From M55B129 sp964506505 (GTDB taxonomy: Bacteria; Bacillota; Dethiobacteria; DTU022): a DNA stretch of 55,685 nt. How positions within the stretch are numbered: the stretch's first letter is position 1; every line of letters begins with the position of its first letter. Shown here piece by piece: positions 1 to 7,445 of the stretch. The stretch spans positions 1-55,685 of the forward strand of contig CAZDKY010000018.1 in the NCBI GenBank assembly GCA_964506505.1. Direction: 5' to 3'. The translations under genes and the position numbers were made by a program. The notes beneath the pieces are model-generated. The model did not search any database and was not told the DNA's origin. It was given only the letters and a program-made list of their open reading frames with translations.

Positions 1-24
1 AAAATAAAGCTGGTTTATTTGCAC

Positions 25-98
25 GCGGGTGTAGCTCAATGGTAGAGCCCTAGCCTTCCAAGCTAGATACGTGGGTTCGATTCCCATCACCCGCTCCA
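25..98 (+). tRNA. tRNA-Gly (anticodon TCC)
   Basis: The sequence folds as a standard cloverleaf. The 7-bp acceptor stem is GCGGGTG/CACCCGC, the T-arm is GTGGGTTCGATTCCCAT, and a 5-bp stem CTAGC/GCTAG closes the loop CTTCCAA. The anticodon is therefore TCC, reading GGA and GGG glycine codons. The terminal CCA is encoded. An intrinsic terminator follows at once, so this tRNA ends its transcription unit; its promoter may lie outside the window. Confidence 0.97.
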
Positions 99-108
99 AC
101 GGGCAACG

Positions 109-134
109 CCGCGCTGATAGGCGCGGTTTTTTTT
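109..134 (+). terminator. Intrinsic terminator after tRNA-Gly
   Basis: A perfect 6-bp GC stem (CCGCGC/GCGCGG) with a 6-nt loop is followed directly by eight T residues. Confidence 0.9.
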
Positions 135-247
135 ATGAATAACTTAGATTGCGGCCAAAAAAAATAATTATGATGCGAAAAATCGTTATATACAAAAATA
201 ATTGCCACAGAACAAAAATATTTAATGAAAATCGTCATTTTCAGGCC

Positions 248-276
248 TTGAATAAAAAATAATTATCCTGCATAAT
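248..276 (+). promoter_or_regulatory. Promoter of hsp20
   Basis: A sigma-A-type promoter, TTGAAT then 17 nt then CATAAT, lies just upstream of the CIRCE element. Transcription would start within the operator, which fits HrcA repression. Confidence 0.7.
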
Positions 277-280
277 GTTA

Positions 281-307
281 TTAGCACTCGAAATAAGAGA
301 GTGCTAA
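281..307 (+). promoter_or_regulatory. CIRCE operator (HrcA binding site)
   Basis: A perfect match to the CIRCE inverted repeat: TTAGCACTC, 9 nt, GAGTGCTAA. This is the binding site of the heat-shock repressor HrcA. It lies between the promoter and the hsp20 ribosome binding site, where a bound repressor would block transcription. Confidence 0.96.
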
Positions 308-336
308 TATTAGCCTAAAATATGGGAGGGATAACC

Positions 337-774
337 GTGAGAGACTTAATCAGGAGAACCAATGGTGGTGAAGTTGATAGGATCCGTTCGGGAATCGACC
401 AGGTTTTTGCTGATGCCTTTTTCCGCAACTGGCCTTTGAGCGGACAGGGTGCCTTTCCACCGGTAGATCTTTTTAATACCGAAAGTTCGCTGGTGGCAAT
501 GGTTAGCCTGCCAGGGGCCGATATCAACGATGTTGAGGTAACTGCCAACAACGATACCCTGACTATTCAGGGCGAAATCAAAGCGGAAACAGGAGAAGGA
601 GAGTTGCTCTGGCAGGAACGCACCGGCGGTAAGTTCTACCGCAGTTTCAAACTGCCGCTGCCGATTAAAACGGATCAGGTTGATGCCAGCTTCAAAGCCG
701 GAGTGCTTCGGATAGAAATGCCCAAGGTTGATGAACTGAAGAGCAGAGCGATCAAGATAAAAGAAACGAAATAA
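337..774 (+). CDS. Hsp20/alpha-crystallin small heat shock protein
   Basis: A cytoplasmic ATP-independent holdase chaperone of 145 aa. The alpha-crystallin domain spans about residues 40-135, running from DLFNTESSLVAMVSLPGA to the conserved AGVLRIEMPK strand, and ends in the basic tail typical of the family. I place the start at GTG 337 because GGGAGGG ends 6 nt before it; the in-frame ATG 15 nt upstream overlaps this Shine-Dalgarno site. The gene is monocistronic, with a CIRCE element upstream and a hairpin terminator downstream, so it should be induced by heat through HrcA. CIRCE is best known on groESL and dnaK operons, and its use on an hsp20 gene is less common. Confidence in the family is very high. 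Confidence 0.95.
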   Translation: MRDLIRRTNGGEVDRIRSGIDQVFADAFFRNWPLSGQGAFPPVDLFNTESSLVAMVSLPGADINDVEVTANNDTLTIQGEIKAETGEGELLWQERTGGKFYRSFKLPLPIKTDQVDASFKAGVLRIEMPKVDELKSRAIKIKETK

Positions 775-795
775 AGGGAGAAATGCTGCTACATC

Positions 796-828
796 AATAG
801 CCGGGAAAATAATTTTCCCGGCTATTTT
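796..828 (+). terminator. Intrinsic terminator after hsp20
   Basis: A 14-bp perfect inverted repeat (AATAGCCGGGAAAA and its complement) with a 3-nt loop and a short T run. It sits 21 nt after the hsp20 stop codon. Confidence 0.85.
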
Positions 829-1288
829 ACGTACCGATTGTTCAAGAATCCCTTTTGCGTTAAGATAGTAACTGGATCTAGATTTACTTTTCTTTAATTG
901 CGTAGCATATTAAGGGGCACATTATTGATCAACTCAAACGCAGACATGTCGACCTTTTCCAGTTTTATCTTGTCAACATGGAGGAAAACGTATCGGCAAT
1001 CCTGAAAAAGGTAAGTCCGCTTGACTATTTGAAAGGACAGCATCTCCAGGGTTGGCGGTCATTTTTGGCCTGTTGGAAGTTATGGCGGCTTGGTTATGCA
1101 CATATTCTCATACATCCGTTTTATCCAGACCTGGAGGTCGGTACCCTGTTTTTTAACAGATTCTCATATAAACTGTATCAGATGCAGATTTATTTAAGAT
1201 TTGGGGTAGGGTATTGACGGAAGAAAAATAATCGCTATCTCGAAAACCCCGGTTGGAAAAAGGTTTAAATTGATGTGTGGAGGAGTAA
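829..1288 (+). other. Intergenic region with a doubtful 79-codon ORF
   Basis: About 460 nt lie between the hsp20 terminator and the next translated signal. An ATG-started frame at 978-1217 could encode 79 residues, rich in W, Y and F, and the frame stays open upstream of the ATG for about 20 more codons. It has no Shine-Dalgarno site and I recognise no family. It may be the tail of a decayed gene or chance. I see no tRNA, operator or convincing terminator here. Confidence 0.4.
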
Positions 1289-1330
1289 ATGTTTAAAAAA
1301 CGAATCTATCAATACTTTTATTACTTATAA
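1289..1330 (+). CDS. Putative aromatic-rich leader peptide (13 aa)
   Basis: A short ORF encodes MFKKRIYQYFYYL and then TAA. A strong GGAGGAG Shine-Dalgarno site precedes its ATG by 3 nt. Six of the last seven codons before the stop are Y, Q, Y, F, Y, Y. The next gene, an ACT-domain protein, begins 28 nt after the stop with its own ribosome binding site. Tyr/Phe-rich leader peptides of this size are classical sensors of charged aromatic tRNAs. I see no clear terminator/antiterminator pair in the 28-nt gap, so any effect would more likely be on translation or coupling. It is not a recognised family, and chance is possible. Confidence 0.4.
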   Translation: MFKKRIYQYFYYL

Positions 1331-1358
1331 ATCTCAATCAGGAAAAGAGGAGCTGAAG

Positions 1359-1658
1359 ATGAACAAGCTAAAAGATTCTCCCGACGGCAGCCGGATTGTA
1401 ATTACGGTGATCGGGCCCGATAGGGTTGGTATTATCGCCGCGGTATCAGCCATACTGGCTGAAAAGGGGATCAACATTCTTGATATAAGCCAGACCATCA
1501 TGCAGGAATTTTTCGTCATGGTCCTGGTGGCCGATATGAAGGAAGCAAAAATTGACCTGGTCAATCTTAAAGATCACCTGGCCCGCAAGGGTGAAGAACT
1601 GAAAGTGCGGATTGATGCTCAGCATGAAAATGTTTTCAACTTCATGCACCGCATATAG
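1359..1658 (+). CDS. ACT domain protein (UPF0237 family)
   Basis: A small cytoplasmic protein of 99 aa that is essentially one ACT fold. The first strand and turn read RIVITVIGPDRVGIIAAVSA, the usual ligand-binding turn of glycine-cleavage-repressor-like ACT domains, followed by a second beta-alpha-beta unit to about residue 90. I choose ATG 1359 because AAGAGGAG lies just upstream; the frame is open earlier but has no ribosome binding site there. It lies 11 nt before the UPF0210 gene. This pair is conserved in many Firmicutes, so the two proteins probably act together. ACT domains usually bind amino acids; the actual ligand and role of UPF0237 are not established. Confidence 0.9.
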   Translation: MNKLKDSPDGSRIVITVIGPDRVGIIAAVSAILAEKGINILDISQTIMQEFFVMVLVADMKEAKIDLVNLKDHLARKGEELKVRIDAQHENVFNFMHRI

Positions 1659-1669
1659 GAGGAAGAAAA

Positions 1670-3031
1670 GTGCTGACGATTGAAGAAATCCTCGAAACGA
1701 TCAAAATGGTCCAGGAAGAAAACCTTGATATCCGTACCATAACCATGGGTATCAGCCTGCGGGACTGCAGTGATTCAAACCATAAAGCAGCCTGCCGAAA
1801 AATTTATGATAAAATAATCCGCCTCGCCGGCCCTTTGGTCAAAACTGGAGAAGAAATTGCTCGGGAATATGGCCTGCCCATAGTTAACAAACGCATTTCG
1901 GTTACCCCCGTTGCCCTGGTGGCCGAAGCAAGTTCCGTTGATGATTACATCGATTATGCGCGCACCCTTGACCGGGCAGCCGAAGCTGTAGGGGTTAATT
2001 TTATCGGCGGTTTTTCTGCTTTAGTCCACAAAGGTTTTACCGGAGGAGATATTAAACTGATCAAATCAATCCCCGGCGCTCTTAGCTCTACCGAAAGAGT
2101 TTGCTCCTCGGTTAACGTGGCCACATCACGCGTGGGCATTAATATGGATGCCATTAATATGTGCAGCCGGATCATCAAGGAAACGGCAAAGCAGACGGAG
2201 AAATACGATAGTATCGGCTGTGCCAAGTTGGTTGTTTTTGCCAATGCGCCTGAAGACAACCCTTTCATGGCCGGAGCTTTTCACGGTATTGGTGAACCTG
2301 ACTGTGTAATCAATACCGGAGTGAGCGGCCCGGGAGTGGTGAGGAGCGCTGTCAGGAAACTGGGCGATGGTGCAGATCTTGGGGCACTTTCAGAGACAAT
2401 CAAAAAGACTGCTTTTAAAATAACACGCATGGGTGAACTGGTGGGCAGGACGGCGGCGAAAAGGCTCGGTGTTCCTTTCGGCATTGTTGACGTTTCACTG
2501 GCCCCGACCCCTGCTGTTGGTGACAGTGTGGCTGAGATTCTGGAAGAAATGGGTTTGGAACGCTGCGGTGCTCCAGGTTCAACCGCTGCCCTTGCTTTGC
2601 TCAATGATGCCGTAAAAAAAGGAGGGGCCATGGCTTCTTCTTATGTAGGCGGATTGTCGGGTGCCTTTATCCCGGTCAGCGAGGATGCGAAAATGATCGA
2701 TGCCGTCGATGCCGGCGCCCTATGCCTGGAGAAGCTGGAAGCAATGACTGCTGTCTGCTCCGTAGGCCTTGATATGATCGCTATTCCGGGTGATACCCCG
2801 GAAGAAACGATAGCAGCCATTATTGCCGATGAAGCGGCGATTGGCGTTTTTAACCACAAGACCACAGCCGTGCGGATCATTCCGGCGGCAAACAAAAAAG
2901 TGGGTGAGCGGGTCGAATTCGGTGGTCTTCTGGGCCGGGCTCCGGTGATGGCGGTTAATAATTTTTCAGCGAAGAAATTTTCGCGGCGCGGCGGTCGGAT
3001 ACCTGCTCCCATTCACAGCCTCCGCAACTAA
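1670..3031 (+). CDS. UPF0210 / PFL-like (DUF711) family protein
   Basis: A 453-aa protein of the UPF0210 (DUF711) family, at the family's normal length. It is soluble, with no signal peptide or membrane segment. Recognisable stretches are the N-terminal TIRTITMGISLRDC region, the glycine-rich segment around FIGGFSALVHKGFTGGD, and the C-terminal GRAPVMAVNNFSAKKF. The fold of this family resembles glycyl-radical enzymes, but I see no C-terminal glycyl radical motif, so radical chemistry cannot be claimed. It starts with GTG behind a perfect AGGAGG site, 11 nt after the ACT gene, in an evident two-gene operon. Function is unknown; its constant pairing with an amino-acid-sensing ACT protein suggests a ligand-regulated activity. 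Confidence 0.92.
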   Translation: MLTIEEILETIKMVQEENLDIRTITMGISLRDCSDSNHKAACRKIYDKIIRLAGPLVKTGEEIAREYGLPIVNKRISVTPVALVAEASSVDDYIDYARTLDRAAEAVGVNFIGGFSALVHKGFTGGDIKLIKSIPGALSSTERVCSSVNVATSRVGINMDAINMCSRIIKETAKQTEKYDSIGCAKLVVFANAPEDNPFMAGAFHGIGEPDCVINTGVSGPGVVRSAVRKLGDGADLGALSETIKKTAFKITRMGELVGRTAAKRLGVPFGIVDVSLAPTPAVGDSVAEILEEMGLERCGAPGSTAALALLNDAVKKGGAMASSYVGGLSGAFIPVSEDAKMIDAVDAGALCLEKLEAMTAVCSVGLDMIAIPGDTPEETIAAIIADEAAIGVFNHKTTAVRIIPAANKKVGERVEFGGLLGRAPVMAVNNFSAKKFSRRGGRIPAPIHSLRN

Positions 3032-3065
3032 GTGTGCCAGGTGAACGGAGGAATTGTCACATTTC
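3032..3065 (+). repeat. Dispersed REP-like repeat, copy A
   Basis: GTGTGCCAG, 15 nt of spacer, then GTCACATTT. It begins at the base after the UPF0210 stop codon. The same two arms with the same 15-nt spacing recur at 4131-4164, and decayed relatives occur at 9036, 13488 and 42197. Confidence 0.55.
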
Positions 3066-3082
3066 TCCCTGACAAAATCAGA

Positions 3083-4111
3083 TTAGATTGAAGTTGGTTC
3101 TGGCACAACCGGCTCAAATTTATACTTTTCTTTACTTTCCACAAGCAGCATCTGCTTTCCGCCATACTCGACTCCCGCGCATAGGCCGGTATCGGAGTAG
3201 ATAATTTTATTGCCGGTCTTCTCTTTTAGTTCAATGTGAACTGTGCCCTGCAGGTTTTCCTGGACCAGGGGAACCATCCTGTTACCGCGTGGCCCGTTGA
3301 GGAGGATAAAATGGCCCGGGCTGGTTTCACAGTCAACGGTAAGGCTGTGCCTGGCATTGTGCAGATTCAGGGTAATATCGGTTCCTTTTTGGATTATATC
3401 CACACTGCTCTTATTCATTGTTGTGAATTCATAGAAGGCTTTGTTCACGAAGAGGCCGACCAGGAAACCCCTGAAGCTGGTAAAGAGAAAGGGTATATGA
3501 CCAAGTGAACAGCTCAGTGAAGCGCGCTCTTTACCGAAATGGTTGCACTGGATCCAGACCCAGGAAAAGGGGAATGAAGAACCCCAGTTTTTCTCGATGT
3601 AGCCCCTGCCGCCGTCAAAATTGATCTTTTCACCATCGATAACAAGAGTTCCACTGAGATCAAAATCCATGGAGCAAACCTGGCTGTAGCACTGCATCCT
3701 GGGAATATAATTATAAAAACCCATACTACCGGGGTTGATAATATTATCCGGCCAGCCCAGGTGGTCGTCAAACTTGAGCTGCCCGCTCAAAGAAACGTCC
3801 GGACTGTCCAGGGCGAGATTAATTCCGGCCATTCCGAACCTGCTGTTGCCAATTGTTATATCAAAGACATCGTTTTCTGCTGTGAAATCGGATGCGGGAA
3901 AACGGACATAGTGATAGGTTTTTTTAACACCGTCAACGATCTGGATAAAGGCGTGCGAATCTCTATCGTCAGATCTGAAAAATATTCCCGGAATAAAGGC
4001 GAACACCCGCTCCATTTTTTTGTCGACCAGCTTAAAATACCAGCCTTCGAAATAGCTTTTACCCATTCGGCCGTGATAAAGATCGGGGTAACGGAAACTT
4101 TTTAAGTTCAT
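3083..4111 (-). CDS. Tocopherol cyclase-like domain protein
   Basis: A 342-aa protein resembling the tocopherol cyclase family (PF14249) as found in anaerobic Firmicutes. Diagnostic stretches are the N-terminal SYFEGWYFKLVDKK and the central GRGYIEKNWGSSFP followed by WVWIQCNHF. The rest is beta-rich, fitting a lipocalin-like barrel. There is no signal peptide. The start at 4111 follows GAGGGGAAAAG; an upstream frame would lack this site. Bacteria of this type make no tocopherol, so the true substrate, perhaps a prenylated or carotenoid-like lipid, is unknown. It is a single gene flanked on both sides by copies of a dispersed repeat. Confidence is good for the family and low for any reaction. 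Confidence 0.8.
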   Translation of the reverse strand: MNLKSFRYPDLYHGRMGKSYFEGWYFKLVDKKMERVFAFIPGIFFRSDDRDSHAFIQIVDGVKKTYHYVRFPASDFTAENDVFDITIGNSRFGMAGINLALDSPDVSLSGQLKFDDHLGWPDNIINPGSMGFYNYIPRMQCYSQVCSMDFDLSGTLVIDGEKINFDGGRGYIEKNWGSSFPFSWVWIQCNHFGKERASLSCSLGHIPFLFTSFRGFLVGLFVNKAFYEFTTMNKSSVDIIQKGTDITLNLHNARHSLTVDCETSPGHFILLNGPRGNRMVPLVQENLQGTVHIELKEKTGNKIIYSDTGLCAGVEYGGKQMLLVESKEKYKFEPVVPEPTSI

Positions 4112-4130
4112 CTTTTCCCCTCGCTGTGTT

Positions 4131-4164
4131 ATGTGCCAGATCTCCTGTCTTTCTGTCACATTTT
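4131..4164 (+). repeat. Dispersed REP-like repeat, copy B
   Basis: ATGTGCCAG, 15 nt, GTCACATTTT. It has the same arms, spacing and orientation as copy A, and lies just upstream of the start of the tocopherol-cyclase-like gene, so the gene is bracketed by direct copies. Confidence 0.55.
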
Positions 4165-4314
4165 CTTTTATATTAATCTCCCGGGCAGAAAAAAGAAAGG
4201 GTATTATATAAACTCAGACATTCTGCAGATATATTTATTGACAATAGCAGTTGCAAACCGGGTTATTTAGTTCTATTATTCTCGGGTGGTATTTTGTCCG
4301 GTTCATTCAATAAT

Positions 4315-4341
4315 ATGTCAATTACTCTATCCCATTGACAT
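4315..4341. other. Inverted repeat downstream of mttB1
   Basis: A perfect 8-bp inverted repeat (ATGTCAAT/ATTGACAT) with an 11-nt loop, 12 nt beyond the stop of the minus-strand methyltransferase gene. It could be a weak terminator, but no clean T run follows on either strand. Confidence 0.3.
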
Positions 4342-4353
4342 GTTTTGAGTGTA

Positions 4354-5790
4354 TTATTTGATTCCTGTATATTTTTCGCGCAGCTTTTTCTCCAGATCCT
4401 CACTCAAACCGGGCGGTTGATGCTCGGCCAAAATACGCCGGGCCTCTTCGTGGGCCCTGGTGAAAGCATCTTTAGAACCTGCTTCTTCCCAGACACTGCG
4501 CGGCTGCCTGTCGGCAAGTTTGGGGAAATAAAACTCGCTGCGCACATGTTCCATGGTATGCGATTTATCCAGGAAATGGCCGCCGGGACCGACTTCGGCA
4601 ATAATATCGGTGGCCAGGGTTTCGTTGTTTACCTCGACCCCTTTTACCGCCCGCAGGGCCATACCTACCGAGTCGTTATCGATGACCATTTTTTCATAGG
4701 ACAGGGTGGTGCAGAATTCAAGCAGGCCGAAAGCATCATGGATGTAGTTGCAGCCCGATAGGGCAACAACCATGGCCGTGTTGGCGCTTTCATAACCTGC
4801 CTGGGCGTCCACCACCTTAGAGTCGGACATCCCGCCGGTCCCGTAAATCGGTATTTTGTAATACTGGGCCATCTGGGCGCAGCCGGCATTTATGAGGGCC
4901 GATTCGATACTTCCAGCCATATATGTGCCTGTGCGCATATCCATGATGCTGGAAGTGGAACCGTAAATGGTGGGGTTGCCCCGGTTTATCAGCTGGGCCA
5001 GAATTAAACCGCCCAGGGATTCGGCATTATTAAGGGCTATGGTTCCGGCCAGGGTGACCGGTGAATTGGCCCCGGCCAGCGGTTCGGAAGGAGTGGCGAT
5101 GGGCAGGCCGCGTCTGGCCACTTCGATCAGGAAATCGGTATAAGTAACTTCCATCAGCAGGGGGCTCATCATCAGGGTGATGAAGGAAACGAAGGGACGT
5201 TCCCGCAACTTTTCGGCTCCTCCGGCGATATCTTCAGCCATTTCGATAACAGCCCGCAGCCCTTCCATGGTATATATGCCGCCCATCACATGTTTGGATG
5301 TATTGGCCAGGGCGTGATAAAAGCGGTTTATGTCGACATCTTCGGTGGGCACATCATTGGGATAGCAGTTGATGACAAAGAAGGCAATGTTGTCGAGGGC
5401 ATCAGTCATTTTGGCATAGCCGGCCACATCCCTTACTTCGGTGTGTCGTTTGTGGCCTGTTTCAAGATCGAGCGTATTGAGAACCGTCCCCCCTGTTCCC
5501 AGGTGGACATTGGCTCCTTCCAGGAGGATGTCGTTCTTTTCTTCCCGGCCACAGAGGACCAAACTGGAGGGCGTTGAATCGACGGCATCCTCGATCATCG
5601 CCCGCGGAATCTTGACAATCCTGCTTTCATGATCGACAGCAGCGCCGCTGTCGGCAAATATCTGCCGGGCTTGCTCGTTATGCATCTTGATCCCTACTTT
5701 TTCCAGCAGGTAAACTGAAGCTTCGTGGACCGCCTTGATATCGGCATCGCTGAAAACCCTGAAGCTGCCTCCCTTAAAGTGCTTAAACAT
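4354..5790 (-). CDS. MttB-family methyltransferase, non-pyrrolysine (orphan)
   Basis: A 478-aa member of the trimethylamine methyltransferase superfamily (COG5598). Enzymes of this family move a methyl group from a methylated amine to a corrinoid protein. The frame is open throughout with no internal TAG, so it is a non-pyrrolysine member. Characterised members of that kind demethylate quaternary amines such as glycine betaine, proline betaine or carnitine. Family landmarks are LGTGGTVLNTLDLETG, the conserved barrel segments PIYGTGGMSDSKVVDAQAGY and NYIHDAFGLLEF, and the C-terminal VGPGGHFLDKSHTMEH. The start at 5790 follows GAAAGGAG. No corrinoid protein gene is adjacent, so it may use the one at 50520 or one elsewhere. 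The substrate cannot be told from sequence. Confidence 0.9.
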   Translation of the reverse strand: MFKHFKGGSFRVFSDADIKAVHEASVYLLEKVGIKMHNEQARQIFADSGAAVDHESRIVKIPRAMIEDAVDSTPSSLVLCGREEKNDILLEGANVHLGTGGTVLNTLDLETGHKRHTEVRDVAGYAKMTDALDNIAFFVINCYPNDVPTEDVDINRFYHALANTSKHVMGGIYTMEGLRAVIEMAEDIAGGAEKLRERPFVSFITLMMSPLLMEVTYTDFLIEVARRGLPIATPSEPLAGANSPVTLAGTIALNNAESLGGLILAQLINRGNPTIYGSTSSIMDMRTGTYMAGSIESALINAGCAQMAQYYKIPIYGTGGMSDSKVVDAQAGYESANTAMVVALSGCNYIHDAFGLLEFCTTLSYEKMVIDNDSVGMALRAVKGVEVNNETLATDIIAEVGPGGHFLDKSHTMEHVRSEFYFPKLADRQPRSVWEEAGSKDAFTRAHEEARRILAEHQPPGLSEDLEKKLREKYTGIK

Positions 5791-6066
5791 GATCAAACTC
5801 CTTTCAAGATAATGCTTTTTAACAGTTTTCCATTTAACACTTAGCATACCATAACGGGGAAAACATTAAAAGAAATTTCACAGAATATTTGTTATATACA
5901 GGTAATATATGTTATTATATGTTAATTATCGGATGAACTGTTTATGATCCTCATTCCGGGGGCGATACAAAAAGAATAATAAAGTATATTACAATGAGAA
6001 GGAACAATCTCCTGGCCGGGGAATTTAAATTAAGACAGTTACATTTTTCAATGGGAGGCCGATTAG

Positions 6067-7434
6067 ATGTGCGATACCATGGTAGCCCTCGGCAATGCCA
6101 CGCTTGACGGAACAGTCATTTTTGCCAAAAACAGCGACCGCCAGCCCAATGAACCGCTGCTGACGATCCGGGTGCCTCGGAAAATATATTTGCCCGGAAC
6201 AAAAGTTAAATGCACCTACATTGAAATTGATCAGGCCTTGGAAACTTTTGAGGTGCTCCTGCTCAAACCCTCCTGGATGTGGGGAGCTGAAATGGGGGCC
6301 AACGAATTCGGTCTCAACATAGGCAATGAAGCCGTGTTCACCCGTGAAAAACAGGGTCCTGAAGCACTGCTGGGCATGGACATGCTGCGCCTGGCCCTGG
6401 AAAGGTGCCGAAACAGCGAAGAAGCCCTGACCCTGATCGTCGATCTTTTGGAGAAATATGGCCAGGGAGGCAACTGTGGTTATAAAAAAAATTTTTTCTA
6501 TCATAATTCCTTTTTGATTGCCGATCCCGGTTCGGCCTGGGTCCTCGAGACGGCCGGTCAATACTGGGCTGCAGAAAAAGTGAAGGATATCCGCTCCATA
6601 TCCAACCGTTTGAGCATCGGTTCCCGCTTCGACCGCAGTCATCCCGATCTGATTGGGCACGCTGTCGACAAAGGATGGTGCAAAAGTGAAGCGGATTTTA
6701 ATTTTGCCCGCTGCTACACAGATTCTTTGATAACCCGCTTCAGCGGATCCCTGCAGAGGCAGAAAATGAGTGGTGAACTGTTGGAAAGGGAAAAGGGACG
6801 GATCACCATGCAGACCATGCGCACCATCCTCCGCTCCCATGAGAAAGGATCGGAAAGGTGGCAGTTTACAAGTCACTCATTAAAAAGCGTCTGCATGCAC
6901 GGCGGGTTCCTCTATGGTGATCATACCACCGGCAGCTATATAGCTTCCCTACATGAAAAGCGGCCCACCTATCTGATCACCGGTGCTTCGACCCCCTGCC
7001 TGGCTCTTTACAAACCTTTCTGGATGGTCGATGGGGAAAACTTTTCTTTCAACGAGGATGAAAATGAGGCAGCAGTAGATTTCTGGCTGAGGCGGGAACG
7101 CCTCCATCGATTTGTTCTTGAAAATAAAATTTCTTCCCTGCAGGCTTACCTGGCAGAGCGGGATCGGATTGAGCGAGAAGTCGATCACCACCTGGCAGAA
7201 ACCGACAGCGAATTGGCGGATGAAGCTAGTCTGAAAGAAATTATCGACGATGCGCTGGCTGCAGAAGAAAAGCTTCTCGATAAAACCTTTGTTGAAATTA
7301 AGGATCCCGAAAAGCCTGGTAAAATCCGGGGCAACCTCTATTTTCGTTTTTACTGGAAAAAGCAGAACGAAAAGCTCTTCTCCCGTCACGGGATGTGCCG
7401 ATCTGAAAGTGTTCCATCAGAAGAGAGGATTTGA
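6067..7434 (+). CDS. Peptidase C69 / secernin-like Ntn hydrolase
   Basis: A 455-aa N-terminal-nucleophile hydrolase of the C69 dipeptidase/secernin group. Its start, MCDTMVALGNAT, puts a cysteine at position 2, which becomes the N-terminal nucleophile after removal of Met. The next segment, TVIFAKNSDRQPNEP, is the family's conserved NSDR motif. GQGGNCGYKKNFFYHNSF and the downstream substrate-pocket strands follow. No signal peptide is seen, so it is cytoplasmic. GGGAGG lies 8 nt before the ATG. The family includes dipeptidases and acyl-transfer amidases; the substrate is unknown. It is monocistronic and converges on gdhA with only 11 nt between stop codons. Confidence 0.88.
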   Translation: MCDTMVALGNATLDGTVIFAKNSDRQPNEPLLTIRVPRKIYLPGTKVKCTYIEIDQALETFEVLLLKPSWMWGAEMGANEFGLNIGNEAVFTREKQGPEALLGMDMLRLALERCRNSEEALTLIVDLLEKYGQGGNCGYKKNFFYHNSFLIADPGSAWVLETAGQYWAAEKVKDIRSISNRLSIGSRFDRSHPDLIGHAVDKGWCKSEADFNFARCYTDSLITRFSGSLQRQKMSGELLEREKGRITMQTMRTILRSHEKGSERWQFTSHSLKSVCMHGGFLYGDHTTGSYIASLHEKRPTYLITGASTPCLALYKPFWMVDGENFSFNEDENEAAVDFWLRRERLHRFVLENKISSLQAYLAERDRIEREVDHHLAETDSELADEASLKEIIDDALAAEEKLLDKTFVEIKDPEKPGKIRGNLYFRFYWKKQNEKLFSRHGMCRSESVPSEERI

Positions 7435-7445
7435 TACATTTTTAC

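Noticed and set aside
978..1217. A real 79-aa gene
   Set aside because: No Shine-Dalgarno site, no family and unusual composition. I kept it only as part of an intergenic description.
4354..5790. Pyrrolysine-containing methyltransferase
   Set aside because: Neither MttB-type gene has an internal in-frame TAG, and no pyl genes are visible.
6025..6876. A 283-codon minus-strand frame
   Set aside because: It is antisense to the well-supported C69 hydrolase gene, has no ribosome binding site and resembles no family.
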